Shown one piece after another: positions 21,387 through 29,895 of a stretch of DNA of 64,000 nucleotides (within the stretch, counting starts at the first letter, position 1; the number at the start of each line of letters is the position of its first letter). This stretch comes from Mycobacterium heckeshornense. GTDB lineage: Bacteria > Actinomycetota > Actinomycetes > Mycobacteriales > Mycobacteriaceae. The translations under genes and the position numbers were made by a program. The stretch is taken from positions 2,728,001 to 2,792,000 of the forward strand of contig NZ_AP024237.1 of the NCBI RefSeq assembly GCF_016592155.1. Reading direction: 5' to 3'. The notes beneath the pieces are model-generated. The model was not told the origin of the DNA. It ran no database searches and was given only the letters and a program-made list of their open reading frames with translations.

Positions 21387-21689
21387 CTATTTGGCTCGGT
21401 TGGAGCGGTGGAGTTTTCGGAGTTGCTCTTCGTGGCGGCGTGTCTTGGAAGCGACGGCTTCTAGGGCGGGGCGGAGCTGGTCGATTTGGACTTGTAGTCC
21501 TGTGAGAGTGAGTGCCTCGCGGCCGTGTTGGCGATGTTGTTCGACGATGGCGCGCAGTTCGGGTCGCCGGTAGAGGGTGGCGCGGCCGATGCCGGTGTGG
21601 GCGGCCACGGCGTCGAAGGTGATGGGCTCGCCGGTAGTCAGCAGTGCCTGACAGGCGCGTTCAACGCGAACGGCGGGTTCGTCGGTCAC
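21387..21689 (-). CDS. TnpC-like DUF6262-type protein of the outer element
   Basis: This 100-residue protein starts at GTG 21689, overlapping the tnpB stop as GTGA. A short HTH-like segment is visible (ITFDAVAAHTGIGRATLYRR), followed by a basic coiled coil (LQVQIDQLRPALEAVASK, then RRHEEQLRKLHRS). In Tn554 the third gene, TnpC, influences the orientation and efficiency of transposition; DUF6262 proteins occupy the same place in actinobacterial elements. It is intact. Confidence 0.78.
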   Translation of the reverse strand: MTDEPAVRVERACQALLTTGEPITFDAVAAHTGIGRATLYRRPELRAIVEQHRQHGREALTLTGLQVQIDQLRPALEAVASKTRRHEEQLRKLHRSNRAK

Positions 21690-22118
21690 GGCGTGTCCGT
21701 TTGGTTCATGACCTGGTCGAGGCGTTCGACCAAACGGCGGTGGCGAGTGGCTTCGGCGCCCCAGCCGCGGGCGTCGGCGTCGGCGGCCAGTGCGGCGGCG
21801 TCGGCGCGTTGGGTGGCCAGGATCGATAGGAAGGTCGATTCGGTGCGGAAGTTCGGGCAGTGCTCGCAGATGTTGGCGTAGGCGCAGGCTCCTTGGGCGG
21901 GGGTGCGCAGGCAATATCCGCCGGCCAGTCGCGCCTTGATCGTGGGGGTGTCCTTCCAGTCATTGCTGCCGTTGCTGATGTCGGTGATGGGCAGCTGGGT
22001 GCGCTCGGGCAGCACGGGCCCGAGTTGGGCCTTGGCCTGGATGAGTGCGCGTTCGTAGTCAGCGCGGACGGTTTCGTCAAAGAGCCGCCCGTAGCGCAGG
22101 CTCATTTCTGCAGAAACG
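21686..22118 (-). pseudogene. TnpB-like recombinase of the outer element, C-terminal part
   Basis: The host frame resumes at HVSAEMSLRYGRLFDETV, just after the catalytic GH of the recombinase core. A Cys cluster follows (GGYCLRTPAQGACAYANICE), then a helical tail ending NQTDTP. It joins in frame to the N-terminal part at 25106-26619 once the inner element is removed (LMALLGH-VSAEMS). The nucleophile Tyr is probably in MSLRYGRL. Confidence 0.87.
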
Positions 22119-22198
22119 TGTTTGATATACGGGTGATCTTCGGCGTGTCTGCCGTGATCCAGCGGGGTGGGCGCGGATGCTGGCGGCAGGAGGTTGCC

Positions 22199-23245
22199 GT
22201 GTTCATGCCGTGCCTGGTCCGTCACCATCGTGGGGCGGAGTTGGCCGCGATCACCCTGGGGCATCCGCTGCTGGATGACTACCTGGCCTTCGTTGCGGCA
22301 CGGGCCCGAACGAACACTTGGCTGGCGGTGGCCTCGGATTTGAAGATCTTCTTCGGTGTGGTTGCCAAGGAACCGACCCAGGTGAGCGCCGCAGATGTGT
22401 TCGCGTTCTTGGCGTTTCAACGCACTGCCCGTTTGGGTGAGCGGGTGGTGCGGTTGGAGGACGGCGAGCCGGGCCTGGCGGCGCGCACGATCGCCCGCCG
22501 GTTGTCCAGTGTGCGTGGCCTGTATGCCTACCTCGCGGCCCGCGGTGACACCGGCGTAAGCCGCAACCCGGTGCCGACCAGCCTGGCCGCCCGCCGCCCC
22601 GGTGCTCGGCGCGGGAAGGGCGGGATGGCGTTGATCCGCACCCCGCGTACGCTGCCCCGGGTGCTGGCGCCAAGCGAGGTCGACGCGCTGCGGGCGGCGC
22701 TGCGCACCCACCGCGACCGGGCCATGGTCGAGGCGATGCTGCTGGGTGGACTGCGACGCTGCGAGGTGCTGGGCCTGCGCCTCGACGACGTCAACGCCGG
22801 CGAGCGGCGGGTGTTCGTGGCCGAAGGCAAGGGCGGTCGGCAGCGGATGGTGCCGGTATCGGCGCGGTTCTTCGCATCGCTGGGGGACTATCTGGATCAG
22901 GAGCGGCCGCGGACGTCGACCGATCGGGTGTTCGTGGTGTTGAAGGGGCCCCGGCGTGGCGAGCCGTTGTCGGCCGCCGGTCTGGACGAGATCCTCGACG
23001 GTGCGCGCGCTCGCGCCGGGCTGACCCAGGCGACGTGCCATCAGCTGCGGCACACCTGTTTCACCCGGCTGCGGGAGGCGGGGATGGCACTGGAGGCGAT
23101 CCAAGCCCAGGCCGGCCACGCCTCGATCGACTCCACCCGCATCTACCTGCACCTGGCCAACGACTGGTTGGAACGGGAGTACCTGCGGGCCGCCGAAGCG
23201 ATCGAGGCGCAGGTCGTCGCGTCCGGTGAGGCGGCCGAGGCATGA
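22199..23245 (+). CDS. TnpA-like tyrosine recombinase of the inner element
   Basis: This 348-residue integrase-fold recombinase uses GTG 22199, five bases after AGGAGG; the open frame to 21860 is antisense to the host gene. The N-terminal SAM-like core-binding domain (YLAFVAARARTNTWLAVASD) precedes the catalytic domain. Catalytic residues are Arg in LLGGLRRCEVL, Lys in AEGKGGRQRM, HxxR in CHQLRHTCFTRL, His in QAGHASIDSTR and the Tyr nucleophile in RIYLHL. The stop overlaps the tnpB ATG as ATGA. All catalytic residues are intact. Confidence 0.9.
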   Translation: MFMPCLVRHHRGAELAAITLGHPLLDDYLAFVAARARTNTWLAVASDLKIFFGVVAKEPTQVSAADVFAFLAFQRTARLGERVVRLEDGEPGLAARTIARRLSSVRGLYAYLAARGDTGVSRNPVPTSLAARRPGARRGKGGMALIRTPRTLPRVLAPSEVDALRAALRTHRDRAMVEAMLLGGLRRCEVLGLRLDDVNAGERRVFVAEGKGGRQRMVPVSARFFASLGDYLDQERPRTSTDRVFVVLKGPRRGEPLSAAGLDEILDGARARAGLTQATCHQLRHTCFTRLREAGMALEAIQAQAGHASIDSTRIYLHLANDWLEREYLRAAEAIEAQVVASGEAAEA

Positions 23246-25068
23246 ACCGCTCACCAGCACATCGCCCCGACATCGAAGAGCTCGTCGAGGCGTATCGGGC
23301 CGACCTGGTTGCGGCCGGGATGTTCGCCGGACATCCGGTGACCTCGGTGGCCCGCGCGTTCTTCACCCGCGTGGGTGTGGCGGGCTGGTCTGCGTTGCCG
23401 CTGGCAACCCAGTGCGCTTTGCCGCTGAGGGATCGACGGGTGGTTGGTTGGCTGATCGTGACGGGACGGCTGCGGCCCAGCCCGGACTATCTCGTGGCGT
23501 GCCGGCCCTACCTCGGCGAAGTCGCCGCCCATCATCACCGCGGGTTCCACCAACGGTTCGTCGCGACCTCCACCGAGCTCGGGTTTGATCCCATCGTGAC
23601 CCGCCTGCAGTGGTCGGCGCTGGCCAAGGTGGCCGCGCTGGCCGGGCTGACTCCCGAGCAGCTGACCCAGCCGGTGATCGATGAGCAGCGAAAAGCGTTG
23701 AGTGCCGCGATAACTCGTCACCGACCCGGCAGCCACGGCGCCAAAGCACTGAGCGCGGCGCTGTTCGGTGCGCAGACCACCCTGTTCCACCTCGGCGTCC
23801 TCGACAGCGCGCCCCGCAAGACCAGCCCAAACCGCTCGGCTGAGCGGGCCGCCCAGTGGGCGGCGGTTCCGCCGCGGCTGGCGGCCACCCTGACCGGTTA
23901 CATCGCCCAGACGCGGCTGTCGCTGCGGGCCTCGACGATGGTGCGTGTCGAGGGCGTGCTGCGGGAGTTCGCCGGCTGGCTGGCCGCGAACGCCCCCGAG
24001 GTGGTCTGTGTTGCTGACCTGCGTCGGGCACACATCGAGGCCTACAAGCTGCACCTGGCCACCCGTCCTTCGGCGCGCGGCGGCCGGTTGTCCAAGATCA
24101 GTCTCGCCGAACATCTCGGCACCCTGCGCACCTGCTTCGACCGGCTCACCGAATGGGACGGCGACGATATTCCCGCCCGCGTGCTCGTGTTCGCCGGCGA
24201 CCTGCCGATCCGCGACGAGCCGCTGCCCCGCTTCCTCGACGACGCCGCGTTCACCAAGCTGCTGCAGGCCGCGCGCGCCGCCGACGACCCGTTTGTCCGG
24301 CTGTGCGTGGAGTTCCTGGCCCGCACCGGCCTGCGTAAGGGCGAATTCCTCGATCTCACAGTCGATTCCGTGGTGCAGATCGGGGCCGCGTACTGGTTGC
24401 ACGTGCCGCTCGGGAAACTGCGCAACGACCGGTACATTCCGTTGCATCCCCAACTCAAGGATCTCCTCGACGAATGGCTCGCCGCCCGACCCGTCAGCCT
24501 GCGCAGCCGCTACCTGTTCGTTGAGTACGGCCAACGCATCGGGGAGGGCCGCGTCGATCGGGCCGTCGCTGAAACCGCGAAAGTGGCTGGCATCGGCCGT
24601 GTTTCGCCCCATCGTCTCAGACATACCTTGGCAACCCAGGCGATCAACCGCGGTATGTCGCTGGAAGCGCTGGCCGCGCTGTTGGGTCACCGATCTATGC
24701 GGATGACGCTCGTTTACGCTCGAATCGCCGATCGCACCGTCGCCGACGAATACTTCACCGTCAGCGAAAAGGTCGAGGCCCTCTACGATCAGCCGCGCGC
24801 ACTTCCCGCCGACGCCGAAGGCGCCGAAATGCGAAAGCTCCGCGCCGAGATGCACCGTCGGATGCTCGGTAACGGCTACTGCGCCCGACCCGTCGGCCTG
24901 GACTGCCACTTCGAATCCATCTGCGAATCCTGCACCTTCTTTCAGACCACCATCGCCTTCCGGCCCACTCTGCAGGCACAACGCGACGACGCTGCCGAAA
25001 AAGGACAGCTCGGCCGCCAGAAAGTGTTCGACGGACTGCTCGCCCGACTCGATCAAACCGCCTCCTGA
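23242..25068 (+). CDS. TnpB-like tyrosine recombinase of the inner element
   Basis: This 608-residue tyrosine recombinase, about the size of Tn554 TnpB, is coupled to tnpA by ATGA. It has a long N-terminal region and a catalytic domain with Arg (ARTGLRKGEFLDL), Lys (PLGKLRNDRYI), HxxR (SPHRLRHTLATQ), GH (LLGHRSMRMT) and Tyr (LVYARIAD). A C-terminal Cys cluster follows (GYCARPVGLDCHFESICESC), probably zinc-binding and shared with the other TnpB-like proteins here. The gene ends 16 bases before the right arm. It is intact. Confidence 0.9.
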   Translation: MNRSPAHRPDIEELVEAYRADLVAAGMFAGHPVTSVARAFFTRVGVAGWSALPLATQCALPLRDRRVVGWLIVTGRLRPSPDYLVACRPYLGEVAAHHHRGFHQRFVATSTELGFDPIVTRLQWSALAKVAALAGLTPEQLTQPVIDEQRKALSAAITRHRPGSHGAKALSAALFGAQTTLFHLGVLDSAPRKTSPNRSAERAAQWAAVPPRLAATLTGYIAQTRLSLRASTMVRVEGVLREFAGWLAANAPEVVCVADLRRAHIEAYKLHLATRPSARGGRLSKISLAEHLGTLRTCFDRLTEWDGDDIPARVLVFAGDLPIRDEPLPRFLDDAAFTKLLQAARAADDPFVRLCVEFLARTGLRKGEFLDLTVDSVVQIGAAYWLHVPLGKLRNDRYIPLHPQLKDLLDEWLAARPVSLRSRYLFVEYGQRIGEGRVDRAVAETAKVAGIGRVSPHRLRHTLATQAINRGMSLEALAALLGHRSMRMTLVYARIADRTVADEYFTVSEKVEALYDQPRALPADAEGAEMRKLRAEMHRRMLGNGYCARPVGLDCHFESICESCTFFQTTIAFRPTLQAQRDDAAEKGQLGRQKVFDGLLARLDQTAS

Positions 25069-25083
25069 CAAGACGCACTTGAC

Positions 25084-25105
25084 AAGATCACCCGCATAAT
25101 GGCCG
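25084..25105. other. Right attachment junction of the inner element
   Basis: The arm AAGATCACCCGCATAA (25084-25099) is the inverted match of 22125-22140. The next hexamer TGGCCG (25100-25105) is the complement of CGGCCA, part of the host codons for LGH. At the other side the hexamer is TGTTTG (22119-22124). The spacing is symmetric. Confidence 0.75.
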
Positions 25106-26619
25106 AGCAGCGCCATCAGCGCCTGCAGCGACACCCCGCAGTTGATCAGCGCGGTGGCGTAGGTGTGTCGAAGTTGGTGTGGTGTAACGGATTTCAATCC
25201 TGCTTCGGTGGCGGCGCGGGCAAGTTCGTTGCGCAGGACGTCCACCGATATGCGGCGCCCCTGATGAGTGAGCAGGAACTGGACCGGCTTGCCGGTGCGT
25301 GGGTGTGGCAGTGGCTTGCCGGGCGAGCGGTGCGCGACGATGCGGTCGACCAACTCGAGGGTCTCGTCGTCGATGGGCACCATCCGCTCGGTGTCGAGCT
25401 TGCCCAGCGGAACCTTCAACCAGGCCCCGGCGCCGGGAACCTCATGCACACAGTCCAGTTCCAAGTCGAGCAGTTCGCCGATGCGCATCCCGGTGGCGCG
25501 CAGCAGCAGTAGTGCGTCGGCGCGCAGCCGGTTCGGCGAGGCGTGCAGCGCCTGCGACAGCCGCCGATCGGCGTCCGGGGGCAGGTAGCGGGGCAGCGCC
25601 CTGGGCAGTCGGGGCACATCGCGGGCAAACACGAGCTTGCGGCCGGGCGCCTCGGCCCAGCCCCATTCGTTGATGTCGTCGATTAGCCGCCCGACGGTCA
25701 GCACCCGCGAGCGCCGTTCGGAGGCCGACAACACCGCGCCGGTGCGCGGGTTGGTCGCGGCGGCCACGGCGGCTAAGTAAGGCTCAATGTGACGTTGCCG
25801 ATCGAGGTCGGCCAGGCTGATCAACGCTGGATCGTGGTCGGCGAGGAACTGGGCGAAATGGCCCAGGCGGCTAGCGATGCCCAACACGGTCGATCGGGTG
25901 CGAGTGCCCGAGGCGCATTCCAGGTAGGCGACCAGCGAATCAGCCAATCCGGTTGGAACACTGGCGAAGTGACGCCGCCACGGCCAACGCAGATGCGCGG
26001 TGTTTTTCGCAGTTGGGGTGACCTGCCCACCCAGGTGATACAGAACAGCGCGGGCGGCATACAACGCGGTCCGGTAGTGCTGGAGTGGCCGCTGATGTGC
26101 TTGTTCGCGGGCGGTGATCGCGGCGCTGAACTCGGCGATATCGGTATCGTCAAGCTCGGTAAGCGGGTGGCCGGTCTGGATCAGCATGCGCACCGCGACC
26201 TGGCTGGCCAGCCCCGCCGCTACCCGGGGTGTGTAGCCCAGTTCGGTTGCTGCGGAAAGGAATCGGGTCACATAACCAGCCAAGGGGCTTGTGTGTGCCT
26301 CCCGTAGGATGGCAGCCAGCTTACGTTCGAGCAGATAGTCGTAGCCCGGGCGCAGATATCCGGACAGCATCAGATAATTCAACAGCGGCCGAACCGTCCA
26401 ACCGGCCGACAACCGCACCGACAGCGGCAGCTCGGCCCAGGCCTGTGGATCGGGCCAGCGGGTCAGAAACACGCGGGCCGTTGCCAGTAACGATCGATTC
26501 CCCGCACCACGGGCCGCCAACGCGGCCACATACCCCGACAGCAACTCCTCGCCGCGCGGCGCTGGCCGCCGCGCGGCAACAGCCCCCTCAGTGGGCGCGC
26601 TGGCGATCACGGGCGGCAT
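25106..26619 (-). pseudogene. TnpB-like recombinase of the outer element, N-terminal part
   Basis: This runs from about ATG 26619 (PPVIASAPTEG; a GTG at 26610 is possible), overlapping the end of tnpA, to LMALLGH, where the inner element is inserted. The catalytic Arg (ATGMRIGELLDLE), Lys (PLGKLDTERMVP) and HxxR (TPHQLRHTYAT) are intact; the Tyr is in the separated C-terminal part. The apparent continuation of the frame through 23251 is antisense to the inner tnpB and meaningless. Confidence 0.88.
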
Positions 26620-27585
26620 CGTAGGCGGCACGCACATGCGTCGGGGACAGGTGAATGTAGGCGGCCGAGGAGTCGACGTGGTCGTGGCCCATCAGCGCCT
26701 GTAGTACCGATAGGTCAACTCCCGCCTCGGCCAGCGCGGTGCCAAACGAGTGCCGCAGCGCATGCGGATGCCCGGCAGGCACCCCGGCCTTCGCCCGGTG
26801 GTAGCGAAAGATCGTGCGCAATCCAGCCGGGGTCAGCGGCTCGCCCCGGTTGGGGCCCTTTGCGACCAGAAACAATGTGTCGCAATCTGATTCGGGCCGC
26901 TCGGCGAACAGGTAGGTCTGGATCAGCGCGGCCACGTCTGGATCCAACGGAACTCGGCGCTCCTTGTCGCCCTTGCCGATGACCCGTACCCAGCCGCCGA
27001 TGTCGATATCGCGGACCCGAAGACCCAGCACCTCGGCCGAGCGCAACCCGCAGAACAGCATCAACCCCGCGATCGCGCGATCCCGGTCGGTGCGCAGGCT
27101 GCCCACCAGCGCCGTCGTCTCCTTGCGGTCCAGGCCGCGCGGCAACCGCCGAGGCTCCCGCACCCGTAACCGCGAGCGCTGCTTTGGCTTTCGCAGGTGA
27201 GCCAGCAGACCGCTAGCCTCCCCGGCTGCGCGGCGTGCCGGACCCCGCGCGGTACCGGGTTGTCCGCCGATCCATCCCGCATCTGCCGATAGGAATACAA
27301 CCCCGAGATCGCGGCGAGCCGCCGGTTGATCGTCGTCGGCGCGTAGCCGACGTTGCGGCCATCGCGGATCGAGTACACGTTGCCGCCCGGCCGGACCGGC
27401 GGCAACGCCGACCGGCAGAACGCCAAGAACCGCAGCAACACCTCCGTGGTGACCTCGTTGACCCCAAGGCGCTCGGCGGCCAGCCACCGCGCGAACGCCA
27501 GCAGGTCGAACGCGTAGGCGCGCACCGTGCGCGGCGAGTAAGCGCGATCGGCCAGATAGCTCAGGTAGTCGTTGACCAGATCCAT
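26588..27585 (-). pseudogene. TnpA-like tyrosine recombinase of the outer element, frameshifted
   Basis: The N-terminal core-binding domain (MDLVNDYLSYLADRAYSPRT) is in one frame. The catalytic domain is in another: Arg in FCGLRSAEVLGL, Lys in GKGDKERR, HxxR in HALRHSFGTAL, GH in LMGHDHVDSS and Tyr in AYIHL. The frames meet at a four-base C run (27243-27246, G on the coding strand), where three or six would be expected. The start at 27585 is my choice; the family often has a longer leader. It overlaps tnpB. Confidence 0.82.
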
Positions 27586-27749
27586 GCCAGCCGGCCCGCC
27601 CCGACCAGCGACCAGCGCCCCTGCCGCTCGACTGCACACAACGACTCGACCGTCTGCTCTGCTGCCATGGGACTCACATATGCCTAACGTCTCAACGCAA
27701 ATCAAGCACCCCAGGAAAAACGGCGTGTCGTAGCCAACAACCAGTAACC

Positions 27750-27768
27750 ATTAGCCGGTTAAGAGAGG
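27750..27768. other. Right attachment junction of the outer Tn554-like element
   Basis: ATTAGCCGGTTAA (27750-27762) is the element's inner arm and GAGAGG (27763-27768) the crossover hexamer. Beyond it the DDE transposase codons (CCGACCTGG, complement) resume. See the left junction at 21331-21349. Confidence 0.75.
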
Positions 27769-28524
27769 CCGACCTGGTTGGGAATGAACAAGGCGCACCC
27801 CGAGTTTCGCACATGCCCGCAACAACCAGGCGTCACAAAACGCCGAGCCGTTATCGACATAGACCGAGCCAGGCACCCCGTGGGCAGCCAGTGCGGGGCG
27901 CAACGCTGCGGCCAAGCGCACGGTGTCTTCGGCGAAGCCAAACCGGTAGCCGGCCAACAACCGAGAGTGATCGTCGATGAAGGCGAAAAGGTAGGTCTTG
28001 CGGTCGCCAACCCGCGGGCCGTGCAGAGCATCGCCGCACCACAGCTCATTGGGGTCGGCGGCCTCGAACCGGCCGAACACCCCGGGTAGCTCGCCGGTGG
28101 CCGGGCCCATCAACTCCAGCCGGTGAAAATGGCGTAGCAAGGTGGACTCCGAGGGCGCCCACCCGGTCGCGGTGCGCAGGATCCGAGCCACCTGCGTGGC
28201 GGTGCGGGTCGGATTCTCCCGCTTGAGCGACGCGGCCAGCTCCAGCACCTGCGCGTCGGTACGCGCGGCCAGCCGGCGCGGCGCGGGCACCAGCGCCTCG
28301 AACCCGCCGGACCGGTAGCGGCGGATCCAACGGTCCAGCGTCTCCCGCGAGATCCGCACCTGATTGCCGAATGGGTCGCTATGGGTACCGGCGGCGATCT
28401 GGCGCACCAGCTTGCCGCGCTGCTTGGTCGATAACCCCGCATCTAGGGCCGGACAGATCAGCTGATAGCGGAACAACCCGATTGCTTGGGCTCGCTCGCG
28501 GCGCTTGTGCTCCTCCAACGACAT
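27769..28524 (-). pseudogene. DDE transposase of the transposon, N-terminal half
   Basis: The start is ATG 28524 (SLEEHKRRERAQAIGLF), with two HTH segments (helix-turn-helix 29 type, ISRETLDRWIRRYRSGG) and an integrase core. The first two catalytic Asp are in LWCGDALHGP and YVDNGSAFCD. The gene is interrupted after LVHSQPGRP; the remaining reading (LLTG, stop) is inserted sequence. With the other half it forms a complete IS481/TniA-like DDE transposase. It is inactive in this split form. Confidence 0.88.
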
Positions 28525-28642
28525 CTTCTCGGTTTTCCTCTCCAATCGAAGGCCCTGCCCGAAACCGTTGCCGCGCAGGTGCCTTGGTGAGGATCACCGA
28601 TCACGCCGCTTACGCGTCAGGGGCGATTCGTGTTGCGCAGCC

Positions 28643-29236
28643 TCAGCGCCGCGGTGGCGACCAGCGCGGTGCCAGCAGCCGACCACCACTGGCCGCGACC
28701 GCTACCCGATCTGGCGTCACCGCGCCCAGCAACCCACCCGCACCGAAGCGGAACCGGATCGCCACGGTCGCGGTCGCCACCGCGGCCAACGCATCCCGCC
28801 ACGCACAACCCGTCCCATCCGGGATCACCACGTCCACCCCGGCGGCCACCGCGACACCGATAAACCACGACCGGATCACCTCCAGCCGCTGCGCCGCCCG
28901 GCGCAGCCAACCCCGCACCGTCGCCGCCGGCACCCCCACATCCGCGGCGATCCGGCGATGCCCCAACCCCTGAGCACGAGCTATCAACGCGGCCCAAATC
29001 CGTTCCGCTGCATACGCTCTACGCAACAACACAGTCACCGGCAACAACACGTGGGTCACCATGCACACTCGGCATCTCGCCCGCCGCGGCCGCACCACAT
29101 CACGCAGTCCCTCGATCTGACGGGCCCGGGCATACCCCCAGCCACCCAGCACCCCGTCCCCGCATGCCGGACACGCGATCTCCCCAGCCGCCAACCGGGA
29201 CTCGACGCGGACAACATCAGCCTCTACCGTCACCAT
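28643..29236 (-). CDS. Zinc-ribbon/HTH protein of the transposon (DUF6431-like), possibly frameshifted at the C-terminus
   Basis: This is the first gene of the transposon, starting at ATG 29236. An N-terminal zinc ribbon (CPACGDGVLGGW, then CRVC) is followed by a helix-turn-helix (GHRRIAADVGVPAATVRGWL). It looks like a transposase N-terminus without a catalytic domain, or a regulator. Near 28660-28668 one base appears missing: the other frame continues GTALVATAALRLRNTNRP to a stop at 28617, matching a plausible native tail. I recall this family beside DDE/ATPase pairs in mycobacteria; its role in transposition is not known. Confidence 0.7.
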   Translation of the reverse strand: MVTVEADVVRVESRLAAGEIACPACGDGVLGGWGYARARQIEGLRDVVRPRRARCRVCMVTHVLLPVTVLLRRAYAAERIWAALIARAQGLGHRRIAADVGVPAATVRGWLRRAAQRLEVIRSWFIGVAVAAGVDVVIPDGTGCAWRDALAAVATATVAIRFRFGAGGLLGAVTPDRVAVAASGGRLLAPRWSPPRR

Positions 29237-29256
29237 CGGTGCCTCCGAGCACTACA

Positions 29257-29302
29257 GCGCGGCACCCCGCAAGCCGACCAAGACTTCAGCGGGGTGCCGC
29301 GC
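29257..29302. terminator. Perfect 14-bp hairpin at the transposon's gene-proximal end
   Basis: GCGCGGCACCCCGC (29257-29270) pairs perfectly with GCGGGGTGCCGCGC (29289-29302) around an 18-base loop. It lies 20 bases upstream of the first transposon gene. It could block incoming transcription from flanking DNA. Confidence 0.5.
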
Positions 29303-29433
29303 ACCCATCAGTTCCTCGTCACACTGACGGTGCACACGAACAAGATCAACCCCGCCGCCACACCGACCGTCACATCGGCAGACTCAATGAAGAATGGCCA
29401 CCCCGTGGTCGCCATCCAAAGAGACGGTCAACA

Positions 29434-29711
29434 GCTGTTCGGCCGTTGCAGAGTACTCTGATTCATTGCACTTGGATCCCTTTCAATGTGAAAGGTTCAC
29501 CCTGCGATCGCGAGGCCTGCCCGGAACCTCATCTCGGCACTCACCGCCCACAGCGGTGGCGCTGCTCTCGCTGGCCGGTCCACGCCCCGCAGCCACCACG
29601 GGCGGACAGGTCTGCATGTGGACCTCGAAGGTGACGCGTTTGCGTGGGCCCTGCCCGTGGTGGTGCAGGTGAACGCCGAGACCATCCCGGCCGATCCATT
29701 GTTAATAGATG
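29434..29711 (-). mobile_element. Detached left end of IS110 copy 2
   Basis: This is identical by eye to 12461-12738 of copy 1 and carries the whole non-coding left end, the native transposase start (NQSTLQRPN) and the candidate guide-RNA stems. It is separated from its coding body by the transposon at 19657-29433. The last five bases (29434-29438) are the target duplication. Confidence 0.88.
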
Positions 29712-29848
29712 AGGTTTGGATCACGGTATCGGGGAAGATCGAGCGGATCGCATCAGGCAAGCCGGTCAGCCCGTCGCAGCAGGCGATGAGGATGTCGCGT
29801 ACTCCGCGGTTGCGCAGGTCGATGATGACCTTCTGCCAAAACCGTGCG
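29712..29848 (-). mobile_element. IS256-family transposase, middle piece
   Basis: This reads ARFWQKVIIDLRNRGVRDI through the second catalytic Asp (LIACCDGLTG) to DTVIQT, with the IS110 element beyond it on the C-terminal side. Upstream of CGCACGG (29848) the three-gene recombinase element intervenes. The N-terminal continuation ends at CAGCGAGGG (33024). Both joins are exact to the base when compared with the IS256 copy at 17837-17866. Confidence 0.88.
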
Positions 29849-29895
29849 AAAGCGCACGGGTTCGCGCGAAGGTGTGCGAGGTGGCGCCTGAAGTA

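Larger units (their letters stand above)
22125..25099 (+). mobile_element. Inner Tn554-like element (tnpA-tnpB only)
   Basis: The arms are ATATACGGGTGATCTT (22125-22140) and, inverted, TTATGCGGGTGATCTT (25084-25099), 14 of 16 identical. The flanking hexamers differ: CAAACA (complement of 22119-22124) and CGGCCA (complement of 25100-25105); the latter equals the host tnpB codons. The element is 2,975 bp, with two plus-strand genes, no tnpC and no cargo. It sits in tnpB of the outer element in the opposite orientation. Confidence 0.85.
21337..27762 (-). mobile_element. Outer Tn554-like element (tnpA-tnpB-tnpC), itself interrupted
   Basis: This carries three overlapping minus-strand genes: a TnpA-like tyrosine recombinase (27585-26588), a TnpB-like larger recombinase (26619-25106 plus 22118-21686) and a TnpC/DUF6262-like small protein (21689-21387). 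It lies precisely between codons of a DDE transposase gene. Without the inner element it is about 3.45 kb. Tn554 uses exactly this trio and makes no target duplication. No cargo genes are present. Confidence 0.85.
19657..29433 (-). mobile_element. Transposon with DDE transposase and AAA+ ATPase (Tn7/Tn5053-like logic), 5-bp target duplication
   Basis: The ends are TGTTGCGCGTC (19657-19667) and the complement of TGTTGACCGTC (29423-29433), an imperfect inverted repeat with TG...CA termini. GCTGT flanks both sides (19652-19656 and 29434-29438), a perfect 5-bp duplication of the IS110 target. Genes in order on the minus strand are a zinc-ribbon/HTH protein (29236), a DDE transposase (28524, split) and an AAA+ ATPase (20635). 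The insert at 21337-27762 is later; without it the transposon is about 3.35 kb. DDE plus ATPase with 5-bp duplications is the organisation of TnsB/TnsC, TniA/TniB and Mu relatives. Confidence 0.88.
18379..29711 (-). mobile_element. IS110-family element, copy 2, split by a transposon
   Basis: The 3' end is at 18379 and the 5' end at 29711, each joined to IS256 sequence at a CT dinucleotide (18377-18378 and 29712-29713 on the complement). The transposon at 19657-29433 plus its 5-bp duplication interrupts it. Without the insert it is about 1.55 kb, the same as copy 1. Its target in the IS256 gene (CCAAACCT/GCG) resembles that of copy 1. The left-end guide-RNA region lies on the far side of the insert at 29434-29711. 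Confidence 0.9.

Noticed and set aside
23251..26637. 1,128-residue minus-strand open frame
   Set aside because: Only the part above 25105 is the TnpB-like gene; below it the frame is antisense to the inner element's tnpB.
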